A stretch of DNA of 33,423 nucleotides from Rhizobium sp. Q54 (GTDB taxonomy: Bacteria; Pseudomonadota; Alphaproteobacteria; SHVZ01). Under the pieces are notes generated by a model that saw only the letters and a list, made by a program, of their open reading frames with translations, was not told the origin of the DNA and did no database searches. The stretch is taken from contig CAMBVS010000048.1 of the NCBI GenBank assembly GCA_945871425.1, forward strand, positions 1 to 33,423, given 5' to 3'. Both the position numbers and the translations under genes were made by a program. Positions 23,589 through 32,553 of the stretch are shown here, piece by piece (the first letter of the stretch is position 1; every line of letters starts with the position of its first letter).

Positions 23589-24425
23589 TTACCCGAACAG
23601 CCCGCTCTGCTTCATCCAGGCGTAGACCGCATGCTTGTCGGCGTCGCGGAGGTGGCTCGGGATGAACACCTGGGCCTGGTGCAGCCCGACCTCGTGGAAC
23701 GCACCGCCCTCGCGGCGCACGATCCAGAACCCCGAATAGTCGGCGACCCGGCCGAATGCCTCGGCGACCGCCTGGGTCACGCCGGGGTGCATGCCGCGAC
23801 CCTGGGTATCCCGGACGTAGTCCTTGGCGAGGCTCGCCAGGACGAAGGCGGCATCGACGTCGTGGAGCTGGTGCTCGAGGTCGTCGCCGCAGATCAGGCC
23901 GCCGTCGCGGACAAGGCGCCTGGCCTCGCGGATGTCATGGACGACGTCGGGGTAGTAGTGCGAGCCGTCGATGTAGACGATGTCGAACTGGCCGTCGGCG
24001 AGGTAGGGCGCGACGTCGTTGAAGCGGCCGCGGATGTGATCGACGCGCACCCGCTTGTCGGCGAAGCCGATGTTGTGGAGGAAGAGGCCGTAGATGAGGT
24101 CGAGGTCGGTCGCCGCCTCCATCGCCTGGTAGGCGCCGCCGGCCGCCACGTCGGCGTCGGCGAGGTAGCGGCCCCAGGGATCGACGCAGAGCACCGTTCC
24201 GTCCCGCTCGAACTTGGCCACCGCCTCGGCCCAGGTGAGGGTCGAATGGCCGGCCCAGGAGCCGATCTCCAGGATCTTCAGCGGATGGGCCGCCTCCTTG
24301 GCGAGGCAGACCGCGGCCGTCTGCCAGACATGCCGGATCATGCTGTCCGGGCCGGACTGGATGCTGACCAGGCCCTCGGGGAAATAGGGGGCGCCGGGCG
24401 ACAGACGGCGGAAGACCTCACGCAT
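23589..24425 (-). CDS. Class I SAM-dependent methyltransferase (Methyltransf_24 / CmcI-like)
   Basis: The 278-residue protein has motif I, ILEIGSWAGH (51-60), the post-I acidic strand LCVDPWGRY, and motif IV, DIVYIDGSHYY (148-158). These are hallmarks of the Methyltransf_24/cephalosporin-hydroxylase-like group, often found in surface-polysaccharide and secondary-metabolite clusters. The start shares one base with the psuG stop (TGATG), so it is co-translated with a pseudouridine-degrading enzyme. Target unknown; a sugar hydroxyl is most likely from the family. Confidence 0.85.
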   Translation of the reverse strand: MREVFRRLSPGAPYFPEGLVSIQSGPDSMIRHVWQTAAVCLAKEAAHPLKILEIGSWAGHSTLTWAEAVAKFERDGTVLCVDPWGRYLADADVAAGGAYQAMEAATDLDLIYGLFLHNIGFADKRVRVDHIRGRFNDVAPYLADGQFDIVYIDGSHYYPDVVHDIREARRLVRDGGLICGDDLEHQLHDVDAAFVLASLAKDYVRDTQGRGMHPGVTQAVAEAFGRVADYSGFWIVRREGGAFHEVGLHQAQVFIPSHLRDADKHAVYAWMKQSGLFG

Positions 24426-25339
24426 CAGAGCCTCGCGAGTGCCACGGCGATGCGCGCCGCCAGGCGCGCGTTGTTGCGGACCAGCGCGATGTTCGCCTTC
24501 AGGCTGGCGCCGCCGGTCGCCGAGACGATGCGCCTCAGCAGAAAAGGTGTCACCTCATTGCCGGCGATGCGCTCTCGCGACGCCTCGGCGAGCGCAGCGG
24601 CGATGGCGCCTTCGACGACCTCCCGATCGAGGGCGTCGGCCTCGGGAATCGGGTTGGCGACGACGACGCCGGAGGGCAGACCGAGGCGGCGATGGAGCCG
24701 GAAGGTGCCCGCGATCTCTTCGACTGAATCCATGCGGAGCGTCAGGGCGAGACCGCTCGACCGGCACCAGAAGGCAGGGAAGGTGTCGGTGCCGAAGCCG
24801 ATGACTGGCACGCCGCGGGTCTCCAGGACCTCGAGCGTCTTCGGCAGGTCGAGGATCGCCTTGGCGCCGGCCGTCACCACCAGGACCGCGGTCTGGGCCA
24901 GCTCATCCAGGTCGGCGGAGATGTCGAAGCTGGTCTCGGCGCCGCGGTGGACGCCGCCGATGCCGCCGGTGGCGAAGACCGGGATGCCGGCGAGCCTGGC
25001 TGCGATCATGGTGCCGGCGACCGTGGTGGCGCCGAGGCGGCGTGCGGCAAGCACCGCGGCCATGTCGCGCCTCGACACCTTGGCGATGTCGCGAACTGTC
25101 GCTAGCGCCTGAAGCTGGGGATCGTCCAGCCCGATGCAGATTCGGCCGTCGATCAGCGCGATGGTCGCCGGCACCGCCCCTTCGGCGCGGACGATCGCCT
25201 CCAGGTCGCGCGCCACCTCCAGATTCTGCGGATGCGGCAGGCCATGGGCGATGATGGTCGATTCGAGGGCGACGACGGCTCGTCCGGCCTCGAGCGCCGC
25301 CCTGACCTCCGGCTGGATCGCCAGCAGATCGCGGCTCAT
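24425..25339 (-). CDS. psuG: Pseudouridine-5'-phosphate glycosidase
   Basis: The 304-residue product matches PsuG. Residues expected for catalysis are present: Glu26 in VALESTIIAHG, Lys87 in IAKVSRRD and Lys160 in AGAKAILDLP. The conserved GGIGGVHRGAE and FGTDTFPAFW blocks are also there. It reversibly splits pseudouridine 5'-phosphate to uracil and ribose 5-phosphate. Its usual partner kinase lies at 28330-29214 rather than next to it. A methyltransferase gene follows with a TGATG overlap. Confidence 0.94.
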   Translation of the reverse strand: MSRDLLAIQPEVRAALEAGRAVVALESTIIAHGLPHPQNLEVARDLEAIVRAEGAVPATIALIDGRICIGLDDPQLQALATVRDIAKVSRRDMAAVLAARRLGATTVAGTMIAARLAGIPVFATGGIGGVHRGAETSFDISADLDELAQTAVLVVTAGAKAILDLPKTLEVLETRGVPVIGFGTDTFPAFWCRSSGLALTLRMDSVEEIAGTFRLHRRLGLPSGVVVANPIPEADALDREVVEGAIAAALAEASRERIAGNEVTPFLLRRIVSATGGASLKANIALVRNNARLAARIAVALARL

Positions 25340-25504
25340 GCGCTACCGCCGCATGGGTCAGCGGCGACGGAACGAAGCCAGCCGTGAGGATGATGGCGCA
25401 TCGGCACCCGGGCGGAAGAAACGACCTGCCCTTCGTCATAGAGGGGCGCTGGGAGCGCTGCAATCGGCTTGGCGGTTGCTATCGGCCGGCGCCCGCCGCG
25501 CCGG

Positions 25505-25510
25505 TTGACA
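25505..25510 (+). promoter_or_regulatory. Possible -35 element of the membrane-protein gene
   Basis: A consensus TTGACA stands in the 245-bp spacer between psuG and the plus-strand membrane gene, 75 bp before the latter's start. No good -10 sits at 16-18 bp, so this is weak. The rest of 25340-25584 shows no other feature apart from the ribosome binding site. Confidence 0.25.
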
Positions 25511-25570
25511 AGTTTTTTCCGCGCCGCCAAGCATCGCTGGTCCGGCGCTCGGCCGGGCCGCATCTTCTCA

Positions 25571-25576
25571 AAGGAG
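25571..25576 (+). promoter_or_regulatory. Ribosome binding site deciding a TTG start
   Basis: AAGGAG lies 8 bp before TTG 25585-25587, whose frame begins right at the first membrane helix. This is better than any ATG/GTG further upstream in the same frame. Confidence 0.6.
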
Positions 25577-25584
25577 CCCGGACG

Positions 25585-27294
25585 TTGGATCGCCTCGCCC
25601 GCGTCGCATATTGGTCTGCCCTGATGACGCCGGCGGCCCTCGTCCTTTGTCTCGTCCTCGGCTATGGCGTGAACATCCCCTATGCGGACCAGTGGGATTT
25701 CATCGGCTATCTGACGCTGCTGCAAGACGGCCGCCTTCGCGTCGCCGACCTCTTCAGCCTGCACAACGAGCATCGGATGGTCTTTCCGAAGCTCCTCATG
25801 CTGGCGCTCGCTCGGGCTACCGGGTGGAACGTCGTCGCGGAGATGCTGACCAGCGTCGCCATGGTCGTCGCCGGCCTCCTGCTCCTCGTCAAGCTGGCGC
25901 GTCCGATTCTCGACCGCGCCGGTCGGGCGGCGGAGATCTGGGCCGCGTTCACGATCTCGGCCATGCTGTTCTCGCTCATGCAATGGGAGAACTGGCTGTG
26001 GGGCTGGCAGATCCAGTGGTTCCTCGCCGTGCTCGCCGCCGTCGCCACCGTGGCGTTCGCGACGTGGAGTCTCCAGAGCCCGCGTCCCTGGATGCATGTG
26101 TCGGGCGCCGTCGCAGCAGCCATCGTCTGCCAGCTCAGCATCGCCAGCGGCGCCGCCATCTGGGTGGCTGCCGGGGCGATCCTCGGCTTCCATCGGGGGT
26201 GGCGCCGGATCCTGCCGGTCTGGGCGATCGCGGCCATCGTCGTGACCGCTCTCTACCTGGTCGGCTACGTGCGTCCCCCGCATCATCCGTCCCCGCTCGT
26301 CGCCCTCCAGCATCCCCTCTCCTTCCTGATCTACCTGGCCAACTACCTCTCGGGGCCTCTCGGTCGGAGCGCGATGATCGGGCTCGCGGCGACCCTCGCC
26401 TTCATCGGTCTCGCCGCGATCGCGGCGGTCCGCCACCGGCGCGAGCCGGAGCTGTTCATGCCCTGGATCGCGCTCGGCGCCTTCACCGGCGCGAACGCAG
26501 TCCTGACCGGGGTCGGCCGCGTAGGCTTCGGGCCGGAGCAGGCGCTAGAGAGCCGCTACGTCACCATCTCGATGTTGATGTCGATCGCGCTGATTCCACT
26601 CGGCATGCTCGCGCCGCGGGCCTGGCCCGCAGCGAGCCGGCCGTCCCTCAGGCTGGTCGCAGGGGCCTCCGGCGCCGCGCTGCTCACGATCCTCACCATC
26701 GTCGGGGACGTCCGCGGCATGGCCGGCTTCGACAACTTCCACGGACGGATGGCCGCGGCGCGCGAATGCGCGCTGGTCGTCGAGGATGCCTCCGACGATT
26801 GCCTGCGCCATCTCTACCCGAAGGCCGAAGTGGTGCGGGACCGCATGCTGGTGCTGCGCGCCTATGGATGGAGCGGATTCCCGAAGGACGATCGGCGGAA
26901 CAGCGCGACGCTCGTATTGACCGGACCGGGTGGAACGCGCACCTGGAGCCTGGAGCCGAATGACGAGCCCGGCGGACAGATCGACGAAGCCGAGCTTGTC
27001 GGCGGGGTCCTCACAATCCGCGGCTGGGCGCATCACCCGCGAGGCAATGCCGACATCACGCGGCGCGTCGTCGTGGTCGCCGGCGACACGATCGTCGGCG
27101 AGGCGCTCGTCGACATGGAGAGGCAGGACGTGGCGAACCATTTCCACAACCCGGGATACCTCAGAACCGGCTGGCGGCTGCGGCAGGAAGAGCTCTCCGG
27201 GCTTGTCGGAGCGCAACGGCTGCGGGCCTATCTGATCTTGCGCGACGGCGTGATCGCCCTCCTCGGGGGAGAGACGACGGTGGTCGGCCGATAG
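25585..27294 (+). CDS. Polytopic membrane protein, GT-C-like, with C-terminal soluble domain
   Basis: The 569-residue product has about nine to eleven hydrophobic helices in its first 400 residues, then a soluble beta-rich C-terminal domain of about 150 residues containing GVLTIRGWAHHPRG. The first external loop holds IPYADQWDFIGY and SLHNEHRMVFPK. Asp-containing motifs in this loop are typical of GT-C lipid-linked sugar transferases, so a surface-glycan role is likely but unproven. The start is TTG 25585 with AAGGAG. It is the only plus-strand gene inside the pseudouridine region and separates psuG from psuK. Confidence 0.75.
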   Translation: MDRLARVAYWSALMTPAALVLCLVLGYGVNIPYADQWDFIGYLTLLQDGRLRVADLFSLHNEHRMVFPKLLMLALARATGWNVVAEMLTSVAMVVAGLLLLVKLARPILDRAGRAAEIWAAFTISAMLFSLMQWENWLWGWQIQWFLAVLAAVATVAFATWSLQSPRPWMHVSGAVAAAIVCQLSIASGAAIWVAAGAILGFHRGWRRILPVWAIAAIVVTALYLVGYVRPPHHPSPLVALQHPLSFLIYLANYLSGPLGRSAMIGLAATLAFIGLAAIAAVRHRREPELFMPWIALGAFTGANAVLTGVGRVGFGPEQALESRYVTISMLMSIALIPLGMLAPRAWPAASRPSLRLVAGASGAALLTILTIVGDVRGMAGFDNFHGRMAAARECALVVEDASDDCLRHLYPKAEVVRDRMLVLRAYGWSGFPKDDRRNSATLVLTGPGGTRTWSLEPNDEPGGQIDEAELVGGVLTIRGWAHHPRGNADITRRVVVVAGDTIVGEALVDMERQDVANHFHNPGYLRTGWRLRQEELSGLVGAQRLRAYLILRDGVIALLGGETTVVGR

Positions 27295-27322
27295 GGACGC
27301 TCGCTCCGCGCCGGCCGGACGA

Positions 27323-28309
27323 TCATGCGCCGCGGGGACCTCGTGCCAGGCGTCGCCACGCGGCGACGAGGCGCCGCAGCGGCGCGGTGATGCGCCAGCT
27401 GGTCGAGTTGCGGAGCGCCGTCAGCTCGGCCTCGGTCGCGGCGACGCGCCGGGCCAGGGCGTCGATCGCGCATTCTCCGTCGGCGTCGGGCGGTGCCAGT
27501 CGCTGTCGGCTGGCGACGAAGGCATCGCGCCGGGCCTCGGGCGTCCAGGCGTCCGGCAACCGCCGCAACGAAACAAAGAACTCGTGGGCGCCGTGCCCGG
27601 TGGGAAAGAAGGCGGCGATCTCGAACGGCAGGACGCCGAGGCGGCTGCCGAGTTCCAAGGCCTCGACGAAGCTCGCCGGAGTGAACACCCAGCAATGGGC
27701 ATCGATGTATTCGCCCGTCTTCAGCGTCCGACGGCAGGTTTCCATCAGCTCGCGCGGATCGTGCTGGGAGGGCACGTCGGCCGGCGAGACGCGACCGCTT
27801 CTAATGGCCTCGTTGTCGATGTCCCGATAGCCGATGAAGTGATCGAAGAGCTGCCGCGGGTCGGGCCGCCTGATGCCTCGGACATAGGCGTCGACCAGCT
27901 CGCTGGCCGAGCTGGTGCGACGCAGCACGTCGAAGGTGTAGCGCTTGTCGGGCACGGCAAGGGAGGCGATGCCGCCATCGACCAGCACCGACGCGATCTC
28001 CTGGAGCCAGCCGAGCAGGTCGGGGATATGCTCGATCACGTGGCTCGCCACGACGTAGTCGTAGCCGCGGATGCCGCCGACGCAGTCGAGGAGCGTCTGC
28101 GAGCCCCAGACATGGTCGACCTCCACCACGTCCGACGGATCGACGTGACCCTGGTTCGCATACCAGCGCCGCAGCTCCTCGGTCGACGCGCGATCGATGT
28201 ATTCGACCCTGCCCATCTCCTTGGTGACGATGGGCTTCATCAAGGCGCCGATCTCGAGCCCGCGCCCGCCGGCGACGTCGATCATGGCCAGGATCTTGGC
28301 GCGGTCCAC
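27323..28309 (-). CDS. SAM-dependent methyltransferase of surface-polysaccharide type
   Basis: The 328-residue protein has a Methyltransf_11-like core: GLEIGALMKP (17-26) as motif I, VEYIDR as the post-I acidic strand, and ASHVIEHIPDL (88-98) as motif IV. Its end carries NSTSWRITAPLRRL (301-314), a tail motif common in glycosyltransferases and methyltransferases of O-antigen or capsule clusters, after a short helical segment. The GTG at 28309 has GGAGG 4 bp upstream. It follows psuK by 20 bp and converges on the membrane-protein gene. Confidence 0.85.
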   Translation of the reverse strand: MDRAKILAMIDVAGGRGLEIGALMKPIVTKEMGRVEYIDRASTEELRRWYANQGHVDPSDVVEVDHVWGSQTLLDCVGGIRGYDYVVASHVIEHIPDLLGWLQEIASVLVDGGIASLAVPDKRYTFDVLRRTSSASELVDAYVRGIRRPDPRQLFDHFIGYRDIDNEAIRSGRVSPADVPSQHDPRELMETCRRTLKTGEYIDAHCWVFTPASFVEALELGSRLGVLPFEIAAFFPTGHGAHEFFVSLRRLPDAWTPEARRDAFVASRQRLAPPDADGECAIDALARRVAATEAELTALRNSTSWRITAPLRRLVAAWRRLARGPRGA

Positions 28310-28329
28310 GAGTCCTCCGGCGATGCCCG

Positions 28330-29214
28330 CTAACGGCCCACTGCCGCGAGGACGTCGCGGAGGTCCGGCCTCACCGCGCCTTCGTAGCCCAAGGTCGCGG
28401 CTGCCGCAACGAGGCCTCGGCCGACCGCGGCGACGAGCGGCAGGTCGCGGCCGATCGCGTCGAGCGTGGCGCCGATCAGGGCGTCGCCGGCGCCGGTCAC
28501 GTCGCGGATCGCGACCGGCGCCGGCGGAAGGGTCACGCCGCCGGCTCGGTCGGCGACCAGGGCGCCATCGGCTCCGGAGGTGACGACCACGGCACCGACG
28601 CCGCTCGCAAGGAGCCTGGCCGCCGCTTCGCCGGGCTCGTCGCACCGGGTCAGCGCCCGCGCCTCGTCGCGATTTACGAACAGGAGGTCGATCGCCGCGA
28701 GAATCTGCCTGAGTCGTTCCGACTTCGCCACGGACACGGCGTCGGCGGCGAAGACGACGCCCGCGGGCTTTCGCGTCGCCAGGATCTTCAGCGCCGGCCC
28801 CGGCAGATTCGCGTCGGCGAACCAGTGCGAGACGCCGGACGCAGCCGCAGCGGCGGTTGCGCCGTCGAAGCCGTCATAGATCGCCATGTCGGCGAAGGCG
28901 ACGACGAGACGGCCGGCCGGATCGAGGAGGGCCGTGTAGCCGGCGGTCGGGACGCCGGCGACGATCTCGACGCCGGAGATGTCGACACCCGCCGTCTCCG
29001 TCGCCGCCAGGACGGATCGTCCGGCCTCGTCGTCGCCGAGGCGAGAGACCAACCGCACCGACGACCCGAGGCGGGCGAGCGTCTCCGCGACGTTGCGGGC
29101 GACTCCTCCCGGAGAGGCCGCGACCTCGGCGGGGTTCGAGCTGCCGAGCGTCACCGGCCCGAGCGCGCGGGCGATGCGGTCGAGATGGGCGGCGCCGATC
29201 GCGGCCCATTGCAT
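28330..29214 (-). CDS. psuK: Pseudouridine kinase (PfkB family)
   Basis: The 294-residue PfkB-fold kinase has the N-terminal GGVARNVAETLARLG signature and the C-terminal DVTGAGDALIG (from 238), with Asp244 as catalytic base. FADMAIYDGF in the middle is typical of pseudouridine kinases. It phosphorylates pseudouridine at O5' to provide the PsuG substrate. It lies 12 bp after the serine hydrolase gene, and its usual neighbour psuG is about 3 kb away. Another nucleoside or sugar kinase activity cannot be excluded, but the presence of psuG supports this call. Confidence 0.82.
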   Translation of the reverse strand: MQWAAIGAAHLDRIARALGPVTLGSSNPAEVAASPGGVARNVAETLARLGSSVRLVSRLGDDEAGRSVLAATETAGVDISGVEIVAGVPTAGYTALLDPAGRLVVAFADMAIYDGFDGATAAAAASGVSHWFADANLPGPALKILATRKPAGVVFAADAVSVAKSERLRQILAAIDLLFVNRDEARALTRCDEPGEAAARLLASGVGAVVVTSGADGALVADRAGGVTLPPAPVAIRDVTGAGDALIGATLDAIGRDLPLVAAVGRGLVAAAATLGYEGAVRPDLRDVLAAVGR

Positions 29215-29226
29215 CGGACGGGCCCT

Positions 29227-30327
29227 CTACCGGAGTGCCGCCAGCACGCGCCCGGCGAAGCCGTCGAAGGCGTCCTTGGCGATCCAGCGGATCACCGCGA
29301 CCAGATCGTGGTCGGGGTCGATCCACACGATGTTGGAGCCGGCGCCGAGCATGAACAGGTTCGAGCAGGGGGCGCTCGGCGCCTGGGTCCCGTCGGTGTT
29401 GAGCCAGAACAGCAGGCCGTAGCTGGCGTTGATCTTCGACGGCGTGGCGCAGCGCTTGATCCAGTCCTCGGAGAGGATGCGGCGGTCGCCCCAGGCGCCC
29501 TGGTTGGCGACCATCAGCCCGACCCGGGCATGGTCGCGGGTCGAGATGAACAGCCCGCCCCCCCAGTGGCCGCCGCCGGAGACCGAGGTGATCTTCCGCC
29601 CGCTCTCCTCGACCTCGGAGGTGCGGTAGCCGTGCCATTCCCAGGTGTCGCTGGCGCCGATCGGGTCCATGATCCGCTCTTTCGCCACTTCCGGCACCCC
29701 GCGCTTGAAGACGCGCAGCAGCGACAGCGACAGGCGGTTGACGCGGACGTCGTTGTATTCCCAGTGGCTGCTCGGCGCCTGGAGCGCACGGAAGGTGCCC
29801 TTGGCCTTGCCGGCGCCCTCGGTCGCGAGGTTGCGGTTGCGGTCGACCATGTCCGGCTTGCCGAACAGCTCGCCTTCCCACTCGCTGGTCTGCTCCAGCA
29901 GATGGCGCCAGGTGATCGCGCGGTTCTGGGCGGCGTCGAAACCGCCGTCCTTGACCAGATCGCCGACCGGCCGGTCGATGTCCCGGATCAGTCCGTCGTC
30001 GACGGCAAGGCCAGTCACCAGCGCCAGGTAGCTCTTGGTGACGCTGAAGGTCATGTCGGCGCGCTTGGTGTCGCCCCATTCGGCGACGATGCGGCCGCCG
30101 CGCAGCACGACCCCATTGGGGCCGCCGCGCTCGCGGGTCGGCCCGATGATCTCGTTCCAGGGCGGCGGCTCGAAATGGCCACTGTTCAGGTGCAGCGCGA
30201 GGTCGCGCGGCCAGGGCGACTCGTTCGCCTGGTGGAACTGGATCGCCTCGGCGAGCTTCGCTGAATCGAAGCCGGCCTCGGCGGGGGAGGTCGCCGCCCA
30301 TTCGGCGCGGGTCGGGGTATATTTCAT
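29227..30327 (-). CDS. Serine hydrolase, class C beta-lactamase family
   Basis: The 366-residue protein has the SxxK motif SVTK (95-98) with nucleophile Ser95, the YxN-type YND (191-193), and a later GGGHWGGGLF stretch where the third motif is expected. There is no obvious signal peptide, so it is probably cytoplasmic and an esterase or amidase rather than a beta-lactamase. It heads a minus-strand run with psuK and a methyltransferase, and diverges from the enolase-superfamily gene. Substrate unknown. Confidence 0.85.
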   Translation of the reverse strand: MKYTPTRAEWAATSPAEAGFDSAKLAEAIQFHQANESPWPRDLALHLNSGHFEPPPWNEIIGPTRERGGPNGVVLRGGRIVAEWGDTKRADMTFSVTKSYLALVTGLAVDDGLIRDIDRPVGDLVKDGGFDAAQNRAITWRHLLEQTSEWEGELFGKPDMVDRNRNLATEGAGKAKGTFRALQAPSSHWEYNDVRVNRLSLSLLRVFKRGVPEVAKERIMDPIGASDTWEWHGYRTSEVEESGRKITSVSGGGHWGGGLFISTRDHARVGLMVANQGAWGDRRILSEDWIKRCATPSKINASYGLLFWLNTDGTQAPSAPCSNLFMLGAGSNIVWIDPDHDLVAVIRWIAKDAFDGFAGRVLAALR

Positions 30328-30396
30328 GGCGGCCGAGTTTAGCTGTCGTTTTTGCCGGCTGCTCGTCTTTCCTGTCGTCGACCCTGGAGGAAGCCG
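30328..30396. promoter_or_regulatory. Divergent spacer between serine hydrolase and enolase-superfamily gene (inferred)
   Basis: This 69-bp spacer holds a GGAGG site for the plus-strand gene (30386-30390) and must include promoters in both directions. No clear promoter box or operator is visible. Confidence 0.28.
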
Positions 30397-31602
30397 ATGA
30401 AGATCACCGCCTTCGAAACCGTCCAGCTCGGCGAGTTCCCGAACCTGCTCTGGCTGCGCATCCATACCGATCAGGGCCTGGTGGGCCTGGGCGAGACCTT
30501 CTATGCCGCGAGCACGGTCGCCTCCTACATCCACGAGGTTCTGGCGGAGAAGCTCATCGGGGCCGATCCGCTCAGGATCGACAGGATCTCGCGGCAGATC
30601 TCGCATGACTACGCCATCGGCACGGGTTCGACCGGCGTCGAGATCCGCGCCGCCTCCGCCGTCGACATCGCGCTCTGGGACATTCTCGGCAAGCTGACCG
30701 GACAGCCGATCCATCAGCTTCTGGGCGGACTGTCGCGCGACCGCATCCGCATCTACAACACCTGCGGCGGCTATCACTACGGGCGCCGGGCCGCCGGCAA
30801 GATGGAAGACAAGTTCGGCATCAAGGAGACGCCGCCCGGCCCCTACGACGATCTCAACGCCTTCATGAACCGCGCCGACGATCTCGCCGAGAGCCTGCTC
30901 TCCGAAGGCATCACGGCGATGAAGATCTGGCCCTTCGACTGGGCGGCCGAGGCGAACGGCGGCAACGACATCTCGCCCGCCGAGCTCGACAAGGCGATCG
31001 AGCCCTTCCGCAAGATCCGAAAGCAGGTCGGCCGGAGGATGGACATCATGGTCGAGCTCCACTCGCTGTGGAACCTGCCGACGGCGAAGAAGATCTTCGC
31101 CGCGCTCGAGGAGTTCGAGCCGTTCTGGTTCGAAGACCCGGTCAAGATGACCAACCTCGACGCGATCGAGCAGCTGGCGCGCTTCACCCGCGTGCCGATC
31201 TGCGCCTCGGAGACGCTGGCCGGCCGCATCGTCTTCAAGGACCTGATGGCCCGGAACGCGGCCGGCGTCATCATGCCTGATCTCGGCTGGGTCGGCGGCA
31301 TCGGCGAGGCGAAGAAGATCGCGACCATGGCCGAGGCGCACCACCTGCCGGTGGCGCCGCATGACTGCGTCGGCCCGATCGTGCTGACATCGTCGATCCA
31401 CCTGGCGCTCAACGCACCGAACGCGCTGATCCAGGAGACTGTCCGCGCCTATACCTCGACCTGGTACAAGGACATCGTCACGGTGATGCCGGTGCTCAAG
31501 GACGGCTACGCCTATCCGATGACCGGCCCCGGCCTCGGCACCGAGCTGCTTCCCGACCTGCACAAGCGGAAGGACGCGACCATTCGTTGGTCGAAGGCTT
31601 AG
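30397..31602 (+). CDS. Mandelate racemase/muconate lactonizing enzyme family protein (acid-sugar dehydratase candidate)
   Basis: The 401-residue protein is an enolase-superfamily member. It has an N-terminal capping domain and then a barrel with AMKIWPFD (Lys176), MVELHSLWN (Glu220), FWFEDP (Glu246), ICASETLAGR (Glu272) and APHDCVGP (His322). Glu220/246/272 are the likely Mg ligands and His322 the general base. This pattern suits sugar-acid dehydratases better than muconate cycloisomerases, which use a Lys pair. It could complement the uronate dehydrogenase and glycerate kinase operon about 8 kb away, but that link is inference. GGAGG precedes the ATG. The stop overlaps the convergent acetyltransferase gene by 4 bp. 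Confidence 0.87.
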   Translation: MKITAFETVQLGEFPNLLWLRIHTDQGLVGLGETFYAASTVASYIHEVLAEKLIGADPLRIDRISRQISHDYAIGTGSTGVEIRAASAVDIALWDILGKLTGQPIHQLLGGLSRDRIRIYNTCGGYHYGRRAAGKMEDKFGIKETPPGPYDDLNAFMNRADDLAESLLSEGITAMKIWPFDWAAEANGGNDISPAELDKAIEPFRKIRKQVGRRMDIMVELHSLWNLPTAKKIFAALEEFEPFWFEDPVKMTNLDAIEQLARFTRVPICASETLAGRIVFKDLMARNAAGVIMPDLGWVGGIGEAKKIATMAEAHHLPVAPHDCVGPIVLTSSIHLALNAPNALIQETVRAYTSTWYKDIVTVMPVLKDGYAYPMTGPGLGTELLPDLHKRKDATIRWSKA

Positions 31603-32090
31603 AGCGTTCGTCGGTAGAAGTTGCGATCCATGTCCGGCAGGTAGCGCTCGAAGGCGAAGCCGGCCCTCTTCAGCACGCGGCGCGAGCCGGCGTTGTCGGC
31701 ATGCGAGAAGGCGACGACCTCCCTCAGCCCGAGCTGGTCGCGGGCGTGGTCGAGGCAGAAAGCGACCAGCTCGCCGGCATAGCCCTTGCCCCAGGCCGCC
31801 CGGGCGAAGCTGTAGGCGACCTCGATGCCCCAGCGGCGGTCGAAGGGATCCTCGTAGAGCCCGCCCCAGCCGATCGTCCTGCCCGTAGCCGTCTCGATGA
31901 CCAGCCAGGGCCCGCAGCCGATGCGGCGGCGATGACGCTCATGCGCTGCGATATGGTGGCGAAGGGCGCGAAGGCCGTCGAAATGGAGCGTGTGGCGCTG
32001 GGCATCGGCGTCGCCGAGGAACGTCAGCATGGCCGCTGCGTCGGCGAGCCTCGGCGGCCGCAAGGTCAGCCGGCTTGTCTCAAGCACCAT
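31599..32090 (-). CDS. GNAT-family N-acetyltransferase (RimJ/RimL-like)
   Basis: The 163-residue protein starts with [18 protein letters not shown], the RimJ/RimL-type N-terminus. It has the acetyl-CoA-binding region around [12 protein letters not shown] and the family's [16 protein letters not shown] near the C-terminus. It acetylates an amine on a protein or small molecule; the target is unknown. Its start overlaps the end of rppH by 11 bp, so the two are co-translated. Confidence 0.87.
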   Translation of the reverse strand: MVLETSRLTLRPPRLADAAAMLTFLGDADAQRHTLHFDGLRALRHHIAAHERHRRRIGCGPWLVIETATGRTIGWGGLYEDPFDRRWGIEVAYSFARAAWGKGYAGELVAFCLDHARDQLGLREVVAFSHADNAGSRRVLKRAGFAFERYLPDMDRNFYRRTL

Positions 32091-32553
32091 CGGCGAGATG
32101 AGCGAACTCGGCGACCACCTGCTCATAGACCCGGCGCTTGAAGGGGACGATGTGAAGCGGCAGCTCGCGCATCGCCGACCAGCGCCAACGCACGAATTCC
32201 GGGTGGTGGGTTTCGAGGTCGATGTCGGCATCCGATCCGAGGAAGCGGAAGACGAACCACTTCTGGGTCTGGCCGCGAAACCGGCCGTGCCAGAGCTTCC
32301 GGCGGAGATCGTCGGGAAGATCGTAGGAGATCCAGCCGGCACTCTCGGCCAGGAGCTCGGCCTTGTCGGTGCCGGCCTCCTCCTTGAGCTCGCGCCTGGC
32401 GGCATCCAGCGGCGTCTCGCCGGCATCGATGCCACCCTGCGGCATCTGCCAGGCGCCGGGCGTCCCGATGCGCTCACCGACGAAGACGTGGCCCGAGTGG
32501 TCGAGCAGCATGACGCCGACGCAGGGGCGGTAGCCCGGTTCGGGGCCGTTCAT
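32080..32553 (-). CDS. rppH: RNA pyrophosphohydrolase (Nudix)
   Basis: The 157-residue Nudix enzyme has [12 protein letters not shown] at the start and the full Nudix box (41-62) beginning [16 protein letters not shown] and ending EEAG. WQMPQGG precedes it, and the later [10 protein letters not shown] segment is typical of RppH. RppH removes pyrophosphate from the 5' end of mRNA to trigger decay. It starts in an ATGA overlap with the polysaccharide-deacetylase gene, a neighbourhood common in alphaproteobacteria. Confidence 0.92.
   Translation of the reverse strand: MNGPEPGYRPCVGVMLLDHSGHVFVGERIGTPGAWQMPQGGIDAGETPLDAARRELKEEAGTDKAELLAESAGWISYDLPDDLRRKLWHGRFRGQTQKWFVFRFLGSDADIDLETHHPEFVRWRWSAMRELPLHIVPFKRRVYEQVVAEFAHLADGA

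Noticed and set aside
29227..31563. Long minus-strand frame reaching across the enolase-superfamily gene
   Set aside because: Only the part up to 30327 matches serine hydrolases; the remainder is a shadow of the plus-strand enolase gene.
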